From the NCBI GenBank assembly GCA_030433275.1, contig JAUILK010000035.1:1-35467 (forward strand): 35,467 nucleotides of DNA, given 5' to 3'. The position numbers and the translations under genes were made by a program. The stretch is from Gammaproteobacteria bacterium (GTDB lineage: Bacteria > Pseudomonadota > Gammaproteobacteria > Nitrococcales > Nitrococcaceae). Of this stretch, positions 20,019 through 27,541 are shown piece after piece. Each line of letters opens with the position of its first letter. Within the stretch, counting starts at the first letter, position 1. The notes under the pieces are model-generated. The model worked only from the letters and a program-made list of their open reading frames with translations. It did no database searches and was not told the DNA's origin.

Positions 20019-21207
20019 TTTGACCCACAGCAGCGGCGATGCCGCACCTGGCGCCCAGGAGTCCATCCCGATTCAGGACTTGGCTGCAACGCTGCTCACC
20101 CACGAGCGCGATTTTGCTGCTTTACGGACTGAGTGGAACCTGCTCGCCGAAATGCACCCGACCCCCAGCGCTTTTCTCCGCTACGAATGGGCCGACGCGG
20201 CCTGGCAGTGGCAACACATGAATGCCACCTTGGCCTTACTGGCCGTACGCCTCGACAATGGTGACCTAGCCGGGCTGGCGCCTTTGGTGCAAACCCGGGA
20301 TCGAGAAGCGGGTGTCCCATTTCGCCGCCTGGAACTGCTGAGCGTACCGGATAACCAATTTGCCGACATCCTCTTCGCCCCTGGCCATCTCACTGCGGTT
20401 GCCAGAACCATTGCCTGCTGGCTAAAGGAAAATCCCCATCGCTGGGATCAGCTCACCCTGCGACTACTGCATAACGAATCCCCGACGGCGCGGGCATTGT
20501 TCAACGCACTGGAACAGATGGGACTGCTCACAGCCCAACAAACCGGCACGGTGAACTATTCGATCGATCTAACCGGCACCTGGGAAAACTACTATCGCAG
20601 CCGCAGCCGACGTCTCAAAAAAGGCAACAACCTGGTGGCAAACCGACTGCATCGAGCGGGGGAATTGCGACTAACCTGCCTGAAAGGATCGGAGATCGAC
20701 GAACAGACCGGCAACACCCTGCGCCACTTGTCGGCCATCAGCTGGAAACAGACTACCGGCACTACGCTCGATCAACCCGGCCCGAAAGCTTTCTTCGATC
20801 GCCTTCTGCAGCACGGCCGTCGAGAGAAATGGCTCTCCGTATGGCTGCTCACGCTCGATACTCGACCGGTAGCGGCCGAGTTACAGCTCGAGTACAAGGG
20901 CCTCGTACACGGGTTGCGCTCGGACTTCCGCGCCGACCTGGAAGCACTTTCGCCCGGCACCTACCTCAATTGGAAGATCATAGAAGGCCTATTCGACCAA
21001 GGCCTGGAACTTTATTTTCTAGGCCCTGGGGAGAACCCGTATAAGCGGCGCTGGACTGAGACCGGCACCCCATTGACGCGCCTCGATGCCTGGAGCTCCA
21101 GTCTCCGGGGACGGTTGCTGGGAATCCTGCGGCAATGGCTGCGCCCCGCTCTACGAAACGCCCGCGATCGCCTGCAAAAGCTCTACCACCGAACCCGCCG
21201 CTTATGA
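19969..21207 (+). CDS. BioF2/CelD-type GNAT acyltransferase
   Basis: A 412-residue protein of the Acetyltransf_6 (BioF2-like) type found in cellulose and other exopolysaccharide loci. The C-terminal half (about 185-370) has the family pattern: RLKKGNNLVANRLHRAGEL, HLSAISWKQTTG, then RPVAAELQLEYKGLVHGLRSDF and GTYLNWKIIEGLFDQGLE. It probably acylates a sugar or lipid-linked substrate in the cytoplasm; the substrate is not visible. The start is uncertain: ATG 19969 overlaps the VanZ gene by 50 bases, ATG 20005 by 14, and neither has a good ribosome binding site; the second is at least as plausible. It ends convergently with the synthetase gene, overlapping it by 6 bases. Confidence 0.75.
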   Translation: MTKPLTFPHATRMKRPDLTHSSGDAAPGAQESIPIQDLAATLLTHERDFAALRTEWNLLAEMHPTPSAFLRYEWADAAWQWQHMNATLALLAVRLDNGDLAGLAPLVQTRDREAGVPFRRLELLSVPDNQFADILFAPGHLTAVARTIACWLKENPHRWDQLTLRLLHNESPTARALFNALEQMGLLTAQQTGTVNYSIDLTGTWENYYRSRSRRLKKGNNLVANRLHRAGELRLTCLKGSEIDEQTGNTLRHLSAISWKQTTGTTLDQPGPKAFFDRLLQHGRREKWLSVWLLTLDTRPVAAELQLEYKGLVHGLRSDFRADLEALSPGTYLNWKIIEGLFDQGLELYFLGPGENPYKRRWTETGTPLTRLDAWSSSLRGRLLGILRQWLRPALRNARDRLQKLYHRTRRL

Positions 21208-23037
21208 GGCCCCGGACGCCACGGACAAACCGCCACGCTTGATCCCACGCTCCCGCGTTTGGAACCACTGTTCCAGCATCATCAACGTCCACACCAATGT
21301 CCCGTAATAAGCAGGGTGCGCGTGCAGGTGTTGCGACATGAGCTCGTCGAGAAACCGCGGGCGTATGATGGCGCGGCTACGCAATGCCGCCAAACTGTCT
21401 CCCGCCAACTCGTGGAGTGCCGGCTGCTGAGTCAGCCAAACACCGAATGGCAGTCCGAAGCCGTGCTTTTGCTTGCCGATCACAGGCTGCGGCAAAAATT
21501 CCCGTAGCGCGGCTTTGAAAAACGGGCGCAACTTCGTGCGATTCACCTTCCAAGCCGCCGGCAACCGTAGCGAAAGCGCGATGATATCATCGTCGAGCAG
21601 AGGGAAAGCGGTGTCCACCCCCGCCAACGCACAGGCACCACGAACCTTGACCAGATCATCGTCCGCGAGAGTGAACTTAAGATCCCGGGCCAGCATGCGG
21701 TTGAGCATACTTTGCGCCCGCGCCGACCAGTATACGTCCCGAATCATCTCCACTGGTTGGCTCGTATCGAGTTCGGCCAGAAAGTCCGCATGCAAGATGG
21801 TTTCGAGCCCTATCCGCATGAGCAAGTTGTAGCTTTCGAGTCGCTCAGGCATGGGCTGCTGCGCCTGCCGCAAATAGCTACGCAGCTTGCGTACTCCCGG
21901 CCAACCCGGTAGCCGATGCCCGAGGGGACGCAACAAATGCCGCTGCACACCGCCTGGCAGGCGATCCATCAGGGTAAACACCCACTGCTTGGCGTAGCGT
22001 GTATTTCCGCCGAAGAGTTCATCGCCGCCATCACCACCCAGCAAAACCTCGACCCCGCTCTGAAGGGCCAGCTTGGCGCAATAATAGGCCGGAATAACGG
22101 AGGCATTGCCGAAAGGCTGATCGTAACCCGCTGCGATAGTAGGGATAGCGGCCACAACATCCGCAGGCGTCACATAGTATTCATGGTGATCGGCATCGAA
22201 ATGCCGAGCGGAGATCTGCGCATAGCTGGTCTCATCGTAACCTTGAGCGTCAAAACCAATGGAAAAGGTGCGCGGCCGTTCGCCGGTCACCTCCCGCAGC
22301 ATCCCCGTTACAGTCGAACTGTCCGTGCCACCACTGAGAAAAGCCCCAACCGGGCGGCCGTCGAGTGAACGCTCCACAGCTGTATACAAACAGGTTCGGA
22401 ACTCGGCGCCGGTCCGTGACCAGGAAAGGGTGGCGTCCTCGGTGTATTGCGGCCGCCAATAATCCCATACTGAGCAACCGTCCGCGTCGAACTGCAACCC
22501 CTGACCGGGTTGCAGGCGATGCATCCCCCGATAGATGGTCCCAGGCGACGGCACGACATGAAAATAGAGATAGTTCAGGATAGCCTGCGGATCGGGTTCC
22601 GTAGCGAGCGCCGGATGCGCTGCCAGCGCCCCCAAGCTTGTGGCAACTACAAGTCCACCAGCCACTTCGGCATAGTAAAGCGGCCAACGGCCCAAGCGAT
22701 CCACCAACGCCAGCCCGGCGCCGCTGCGCCGATCGAAAAGCAGCAAGGCATGACTGCCCCACAGCGCCTGACAGGCCTCTCGACCACTTTCCCGAAAAGC
22801 CCCCAGAAACGTAGCTGCCGCCTCAGCGCTCGAGCCACCTCCGGTCTGGCCATAGCGCACCCGGCCTACTCCTGCGACTACGAAATCCGCTCGTTCCAGC
22901 CAAAATGCATCCCCGCCGGCTGCCAATCCGCCAGATCCCTCCAAGAGGCTGTACCGCGCCCCTTCGGCAAGCCACTGCCGAGACGCGCCACCTTTCGCAT
23001 CGACCGGCCGCCCCAATTGCCCCCAGGCACCGTACAT
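21202..23037 (-). CDS. Asparagine synthetase-like protein lacking the glutaminase cysteine
   Basis: A 611-residue AsnB-fold protein. The C-terminal ATP-pyrophosphatase domain is intact, with SGGTDSS (235-241) and GGDGGDELFGG (about 334-344). The N-terminal Ntn domain is recognisable (PLYYA, ATSLGALAAHP, YFHVVPSPGTIYRG), but the protein starts MYGAWG where active amidotransferases have MCGI, so the nucleophilic Cys2 is replaced by Tyr. ATG 23037 is firm: AAGGAG sits nine bases upstream. It should adenylate a carboxylate but cannot hydrolyse glutamine. That is the state of lasso peptide C-proteins; use of free ammonia is the alternative. It is divergent from the sulfotransferase and lies near a PqqD/HprK operon. 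Confidence 0.85.
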   Translation of the reverse strand: MYGAWGQLGRPVDAKGGASRQWLAEGARYSLLEGSGGLAAGGDAFWLERADFVVAGVGRVRYGQTGGGSSAEAAATFLGAFRESGREACQALWGSHALLLFDRRSGAGLALVDRLGRWPLYYAEVAGGLVVATSLGALAAHPALATEPDPQAILNYLYFHVVPSPGTIYRGMHRLQPGQGLQFDADGCSVWDYWRPQYTEDATLSWSRTGAEFRTCLYTAVERSLDGRPVGAFLSGGTDSSTVTGMLREVTGERPRTFSIGFDAQGYDETSYAQISARHFDADHHEYYVTPADVVAAIPTIAAGYDQPFGNASVIPAYYCAKLALQSGVEVLLGGDGGDELFGGNTRYAKQWVFTLMDRLPGGVQRHLLRPLGHRLPGWPGVRKLRSYLRQAQQPMPERLESYNLLMRIGLETILHADFLAELDTSQPVEMIRDVYWSARAQSMLNRMLARDLKFTLADDDLVKVRGACALAGVDTAFPLLDDDIIALSLRLPAAWKVNRTKLRPFFKAALREFLPQPVIGKQKHGFGLPFGVWLTQQPALHELAGDSLAALRSRAIIRPRFLDELMSQHLHAHPAYYGTLVWTLMMLEQWFQTRERGIKRGGLSVASGAS

Positions 23038-23205
23038 AGATTCGATCTCCTTGAACCTAACTCCCGTTCAAATAGCAGTACAAGGCTAAACGGGACATTT
23101 TCTGATAGTGTCTCATTATTTTCATGACATCGAGAAGCGCGATCTATTTCATCACGTTTTACTGTAAATTTTTTGCGAGTGCTAAAAGCAGCCAGGCTCT
23201 TAGTG

Positions 23206-23219
23206 ATCCACACGTGGAT
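23206..23219. promoter_or_regulatory. Inverted repeat in the divergent synthetase/sulfotransferase gap
   Basis: ATCCAC and GTGGAT are inverted around two bases, 41 bases upstream of the sulfotransferase ATG. The surrounding 223-base gap (23038-23260) is AT-rich, with a TAATAT-like box (23218-23223) next to the repeat. It could be an operator controlling one or both divergent genes. No convincing -35 was found. Confidence 0.35.
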
Positions 23220-23260
23220 AATATTGCGAAAAACTCACTGTGTACCAGGTACCGATAAAA

Positions 23261-24280
23261 ATGAACTCCAACACCCAGCTCGGACCCATCTTATTATTTG
23301 GAATGCCCCGTTCCGGCACCACTTGGCTGGGAAAGATCTTCGATAGCCACCCTGACACCCTCTATCGCCACGAACCGGATAGCTTTGGCCGATTGAACTT
23401 CATGCCCATAGCACCGGAACCGGATGAAGCTCCGCTTTATGCAAAGCAACTAGAGGATTTCGTGCACACACTGCCCGCACTCCGAGATACCAAGATCGCG
23501 GCCTCTTTGCCTTCATTCGCCAAGTCCTACCTATCCTATCCACAGCACCTGTGGAACGAGTTCGCCATACGGCGGGCAAAGCTAGAAGCCAAGTTCAAAG
23601 GTGAAGCACGTACCCACTTGTGGCTTCCGGCTTCTACCACGCGCCACGCCCGAGTGCTTTGGAAATCCATCGAATCGGTCTCCCGCCTTGGCACCATAAC
23701 CACCGCCTTACCCAAAGCCGTTGGCGTACTCATTATCCGCCACCCTTGCGGCTATGTAGCATCGGTGATCCGCGGAAAGAACCAGAAACAGTTCACCGAC
23801 GGGGAAAGCGTGGGCGAAGATCTTCCTCTGCTTGCCCTACTCACCCGCACCCGCATCGCCAACGAATATGGGATTACTCTGCAGAAGCTACGACAGGCCC
23901 CCCCCATCGAACGGCTCGCCTGGCAATGGGCGCTCTGTAACGATAAGGCGCTGGTCGAAACGACCAGTGAAAACCGCATATTAACAATACGTTACGAAGA
24001 CTTATGCCAGAATCCAGAGGCGGTGACCCGGCGGATGTTCGACTGGACCGGATTAGAATTCAGTGCGCAGACACAGGCCTTTATCAAGGCAAGCACCCGC
24101 ACCCACCAAAGCCGGTACTACAGCGTTTTCAAAAACCCTGAAATAGCCGCCCACAGCTGGCACTCCAGTCTCTCGCAGGAGATACAGCGAGCTGTCCACA
24201 GAGTTGTCGCCAAAACCCGTGCCGGAAGCCTGTTTGTCGATGATAGAAAAAAAGATTTTATTAAAATCTCAAATACTTAG
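23261..24280 (+). CDS. PAPS-dependent sulfotransferase
   Basis: A 339-residue sulfotransferase-family protein, expected to move sulfate from PAPS to an acceptor hydroxyl. The 5'-phosphosulfate loop PRSGTTWLG is at residues 16-24, and the 3'-phosphate region RHPCGYVASVIRG at about 160-172. The rest follows the Sulfotransfer_3 pattern (ILTIRYEDLCQNPEAVTRRM). ATG 23261 is preferred because the PAPS loop then lies close to the N-terminus as usual; a GTG at 23240 is possible, and neither has a strong ribosome binding site. It overlaps the methyltransferase convergently by 4 bases. The acceptor could be a glycan or a peptide, given the neighbours. Confidence 0.8.
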   Translation: MNSNTQLGPILLFGMPRSGTTWLGKIFDSHPDTLYRHEPDSFGRLNFMPIAPEPDEAPLYAKQLEDFVHTLPALRDTKIAASLPSFAKSYLSYPQHLWNEFAIRRAKLEAKFKGEARTHLWLPASTTRHARVLWKSIESVSRLGTITTALPKAVGVLIIRHPCGYVASVIRGKNQKQFTDGESVGEDLPLLALLTRTRIANEYGITLQKLRQAPPIERLAWQWALCNDKALVETTSENRILTIRYEDLCQNPEAVTRRMFDWTGLEFSAQTQAFIKASTRTHQSRYYSVFKNPEIAAHSWHSSLSQEIQRAVHRVVAKTRAGSLFVDDRKKDFIKISNT

Positions 24281-25026
24281 AGGGTAACCGAAGCCGCCCC
24301 CCTCTTAGCATGAATAAGAAATGCATGACTCATCACCCGACCGATCCCGGGCATTCTCCCCAACTGTATCCACTCACTTACAGTTTGAAGCCGCTGCAGC
24401 TTTCGAGGGAAAATAGGCACCCAATCGATGCGCGCGCTGACGCAGCCGGCGGCAAGCAACAGCTGTCGCAGACCTTCGGCATTCTCATAGCGCACCCGCA
24501 ACGGTCGCTGCCGCAAACGATGCATCAGTACCTCTCCTGCATGCAGCGCACAGCCCTGGTTCAGTCCATCAATCCATATCTCGCCTTCGGGCCGCGTGAC
24601 GCGAACAAGCTCATCAACCAAGGCCTCACAATCCGCCAGCGCTTGTGTCACACCAAAGCACAGAACACCAGCAAAGGCCGCCGCTCGAAACGGCAGTCGG
24701 CGCGCATCGCCGGCTAACCATACAGCCGCATCCCCAGAGGTCATGGCCTTGGCCTTCTCAAGGCTGGGGGTGGAGTAATCCAACCCGTAAACCCGCTCCG
24801 CACCCCGCCCCAGGAGCGCCCGCACATAGGTGCCCGCCCCGCAGCCGACATCGAGCCACTCGCCCTGTTGGGCGCCATCGAGCAGCGTTTCGAACGCACG
24901 TAGTCGCGCCGCCAAACCGCTAGCGCTCCAGCCGGCAATCAGCGCATCCGAATCGTAACTCCGACCAAAACGCTCGAATCGACTGCGCCAACGCAACTCG
25001 AAATTGTCGGAGTTTCCCTCTCGCAT
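24277..25026 (-). CDS. Class I SAM-dependent methyltransferase
   Basis: A 249-residue methyltransferase of the Methyltransf_11 type. Motif I is WLDVGCGAGTYVRALL (57-72), with the acidic ribose-binding residue at Asp83 (VYGLDYS), and the motif II/III region is FAGVLCFGVTQALADCEALVDELVRV read across adjoining segments. The substrate is unknown. ATG 25026 lacks a clear ribosome binding site. It is in the same direction as the HPr-rel-A operon and 219 bases below the nucleotidyltransferase, so it may be its last gene. It ends against the sulfotransferase with a 4-base overlap. Confidence 0.75.
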   Translation of the reverse strand: MREGNSDNFELRWRSRFERFGRSYDSDALIAGWSASGLAARLRAFETLLDGAQQGEWLDVGCGAGTYVRALLGRGAERVYGLDYSTPSLEKAKAMTSGDAAVWLAGDARRLPFRAAAFAGVLCFGVTQALADCEALVDELVRVTRPEGEIWIDGLNQGCALHAGEVLMHRLRQRPLRVRYENAEGLRQLLLAAGCVSARIDWVPIFPRKLQRLQTVSEWIQLGRMPGIGRVMSHAFLIHAKRGAASVTL

Positions 25027-25033
25027 ACGATTT

Positions 25034-25249
25034 TCATCTAGCCCAACTGAATGATTTCATCTCAGCCCCAGCCTTGCTTTGGGCTCCCGAATACCGGGTC
25101 TTTCGGCATGCGGCGATCTCAAGTGGCCTGCCCGGATTCTGATGCGCGCCTACGGCAGGCCCGGAGAACTCCACCCTGCGAGGCCGCCACCCATGAACTC
25201 GCCGCGCATTTCCGAGACACACCTCCAGGGCGGTCAAGGTAAGAATCAC
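25034..25249 (-). CDS. Possible small coupled ORF (71 residues)
   Basis: This GTG-started frame overlaps the nucleotidyltransferase stop as GTGA and ends 8 bases before the methyltransferase start, so it would fill the gap in the operon exactly. The product is basic with two cysteines, no signal peptide, and a Trp-Ala-Arg end; I recognise no family. No ribosome binding site is visible, codon third positions are not strongly biased, and an 8-bp inverted repeat (25125-25132 with 25154-25161) lies inside. It may be a real small peptide gene or non-coding leader sequence; a lasso-type leader/core pattern was not seen. Confidence 0.25.
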   Translation of the reverse strand: MILTLTALEVCLGNARRVHGWRPRRVEFSGPAVGAHQNPGRPLEIAACRKTRYSGAQSKAGAEMKSFSWAR

Positions 25250-26346
25250 CGTGGCGCGGGAGTCGCCACTTCGCGTGCCACCGCCTTACGCAGCAGATGT
25301 CGAATCAGGCGCAGCGGGGGCATTTTGAGCCAATGCGAGCGCACGTACAACGCAAAGCGCGCCACGCGTATATCCACTCCATTGCAGCTCGGATGCTGAG
25401 GGCGCAGACCGCGCTGGAGCAGTGCAAGCATCAGACTCCGCTGCAGCGGCGGAGGCGCAAAGACCTCGACCCGTCGCCGTAGGGCCGAAGGCACCGGCGT
25501 ATCCAACAAACTCACCAAACAAGTAATGGCGTAGAACAGCGGGCGCCCGAGCATCAGCTGATCGGCCCGCTTCACAAGCGTGTCCCAAAACGCCGGATCA
25601 GCGGATAATTGCCGCAACAGCAGATCCAAATCCGAGAGATCCCGCAGCCCATAGGCCAACTCACCGTCATGAAAAAGGTGGCTAGCACTGTGCAACACCA
25701 TATCCGGAGGCGAGAGCGTATAGACATCTTCGGTACCTGCCTTGGGCCAAGGCACCACAGCCCTTAGCAAAAGCGCCGCCGAAGGCCGCAGCCGCCCGCT
25801 CAGCGGCAGAATGTTGTGATGAACATCCACCGTGGTACCGCGCTGATGATGCTCCATGGGCGGCAGCTCGTGCATCCACTCCCGATAATAACGCTGGTCG
25901 TAGGCATCGAGGTGGGTAGGCGCCCAGCCAGCCAACATCAGCGCACTCTCCACCGCCGCAAGGCGGTTACGCGGAACCATGATATCCACGTCCTCGAAGA
26001 AGCGACCGTGAACCGGGTTCAAACCAGCATGTACGTAAGCCGCGCCTTTGAGCAGTACCAGCGGTACACCCGCCCGGCGCAGCGCCTGGCGAAGGCAGGT
26101 TATCTCGTAGCGGGTTTCACGGTGGCAGCATTCGGCTTTACGCGCCGCCCAACGCAAGTGGGCACGCGGCGCGGCCGGCAATGGGGCGTTCGGTCCAAGC
26201 TGTCGAGCAAGCCAATCAAGCCGGCCTAGCAGCCCGCTCGCCCGGGCTTGCTGAACGAGCAGATCCCAATCGCCCTCACTGAGCCGAACCATCCGCGATG
26301 GCTGCATCAATACACGAATCAGCAGCGGCTGCGGACGATGCCTCAT
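25246..26346 (-). CDS. Nucleotidyltransferase family protein (HPr-rel-A associated)
   Basis: A 366-residue protein of the NTP_transf_5 type. The core is VLLKGAAYVHAGL (98-110) followed by GRFFEDVDIMVP (114-125), in which Asp119 and Asp121 form the metal-binding DxD pair. Later residues DVHHNI and SPPDMVLHSASHLF also fit the family. Such proteins accompany HprK-like kinases in the HPr-rel-A cassette and in paeninodin-type lasso clusters; their substrate is not generally known. ATG 26346 overlaps the kinase stop as ATGA, indicating coupling; the frame extends to 26442 inside the kinase gene. Confidence 0.8.
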   Translation of the reverse strand: MRHRPQPLLIRVLMQPSRMVRLSEGDWDLLVQQARASGLLGRLDWLARQLGPNAPLPAAPRAHLRWAARKAECCHRETRYEITCLRQALRRAGVPLVLLKGAAYVHAGLNPVHGRFFEDVDIMVPRNRLAAVESALMLAGWAPTHLDAYDQRYYREWMHELPPMEHHQRGTTVDVHHNILPLSGRLRPSAALLLRAVVPWPKAGTEDVYTLSPPDMVLHSASHLFHDGELAYGLRDLSDLDLLLRQLSADPAFWDTLVKRADQLMLGRPLFYAITCLVSLLDTPVPSALRRRVEVFAPPPLQRSLMLALLQRGLRPQHPSCNGVDIRVARFALYVRSHWLKMPPLRLIRHLLRKAVAREVATPAPR

Positions 26347-27260
26347 GAAGCATTTGCCTCGGTCGCCGAGGTAGCCGTAAGCTCGTCGAGCACTATTAAA
26401 GCCTGATCCAAGGAGCCGATGGTGAGAGAGTACGGCTCGCAACGCGCGACCGTATCGGCAAGCAACTCGAAGCCGGTTATCCCAAGCTCGGCATAGTTAA
26501 AAGCGGATTGGGCGGCATTCATAAAAGCGTACGTCCGGCCCAATCGCTGCAGCCGGGTCTTTTCACCAGGTTCGAATTGAGGCACAACGAGCCATCGTGG
26601 CGTGGCAAGTTCCACCAGCCGAGCGACGGCGGGGGTGGGCGGCACCATAAGACGCACGGTGCCCTTCGCTGTATTATGCGATGCTGGCGAGAGCACGGCC
26701 TGGGGGGCGAACCGCCGCACCACCTCGATCGATTCGTTCTTCAAGCTCACGGGCCGGGCCAAACCTTGGACTTTCCCATCCTCCAGACGGAGAAGCGTTA
26801 GCTCGTCAGAGAGTAAACGCCAGCCCGAGAGCGCCAGCCCCGCGGTTAGCGTACTCTTTCCGGCACCGGACGGCCCTGGCAGAATCAGCGCTCCACCGTC
26901 TCTTTCCAAAACCGCGGCATGCAGAATGAGGTAATCCTGCACGTGGTTGGCGATGCACCAATTCAGACCCCACTCGAACATAGGATAAGCTTGGTCGGCT
27001 GGTAACGGCCAGAAAGGCCGCTGCCCATCGAGCTCGAAGACTGCCTGCGGTTTCCACCAACGTCGCGCTCGAATGGTGATGCTGAAATCAGCAAAGGCGC
27101 CATCGGCCAACGGGAAATCAGCGTACATCTGTACCATAGCCGAGGCGAGCGCACGGAACCGGCTATAGAGACGCACGGTAAAGGGAAACAGGCGCAAACC
27201 GAGCCCCTCTCCGCGCAGCCGGCGCCTGAGCTCCGCCCCCCCAAGCTCGCCGATCAGCAT
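26343..27260 (-). CDS. HprK-related kinase (HPr-rel-A type)
   Basis: A 305-residue protein related to the kinase domain of HPr kinase/phosphorylase. It has ILHAAVLERDGGALILPGPSG in adjoining pieces: His114, then Walker A GPSGAGKST (129-137), then the acidic SDELTLL (151-157). There is no regulatory HprK N-terminal domain; the first 100 residues differ. No HPr or PTS gene is in view, so the substrate is probably not HPr. In paeninodin-type lasso clusters related kinases phosphorylate a peptide serine, a possible model here. It overlaps the PqqD gene by 7 bases and the nucleotidyltransferase by 4, so the three are translated together. Confidence 0.85.
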   Translation of the reverse strand: MLIGELGGAELRRRLRGEGLGLRLFPFTVRLYSRFRALASAMVQMYADFPLADGAFADFSITIRARRWWKPQAVFELDGQRPFWPLPADQAYPMFEWGLNWCIANHVQDYLILHAAVLERDGGALILPGPSGAGKSTLTAGLALSGWRLLSDELTLLRLEDGKVQGLARPVSLKNESIEVVRRFAPQAVLSPASHNTAKGTVRLMVPPTPAVARLVELATPRWLVVPQFEPGEKTRLQRLGRTYAFMNAAQSAFNYAELGITGFELLADTVARCEPYSLTIGSLDQALIVLDELTATSATEANAS

Positions 27261-27541
27261 CCTGTTTCCCGGCTTGCAAGTCCCGCTTGTTCCAGCCTTG
27301 TCAACAGCTCCGCTGGCTCCTCATCAACCAATTCGCGGTCAAGTAGCGCGAGGAGGTCGCCGACAGGTACCGGACCAACCGTCAGGCAATCCAGTATTTT
27401 GAATACGACCACATCAAAGCGGAACGTCTCCCCGGAGTCGATCCGGTAGGCAATTAGCCCGTCTTCCCAGCGGCAGGTCCGCACAAGCGGATCAACGCTG
27501 GCACACCAACGCTCCGGCGCGCCCCCGCCAGAACCGCCCAT
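27254..27541 (-). CDS. PqqD-family protein (HPr-rel-A type)
   Basis: A 95-residue PqqD-like protein. PqqD folds bind leader peptides and present them to modifying enzymes (the RRE function). The family pattern is visible in WEDGLIAYRIDSGETFRFD (25-43), followed by VFKILDCL and a helical C-terminus rich in Leu and Glu. ATG 27541 shares one base with the stop of the upstream gene (TAATG). The closest named group from gene order is the HPr-rel-A PqqD protein. It implies that a peptide or protein is modified, but the partner is not proven. Confidence 0.8.
   Translation of the reverse strand: MGGSGGGAPERWCASVDPLVRTCRWEDGLIAYRIDSGETFRFDVVVFKILDCLTVGPVPVGDLLALLDRELVDEEPAELLTRLEQAGLASRETGC

Noticed and set aside
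22878-23213. 111-codon minus-strand frame as a possible precursor peptide before the synthetase
   Set aside because: It overlaps over 150 bases of the synthetase in another frame, has no ribosome binding site, and shows no leader/core pattern.
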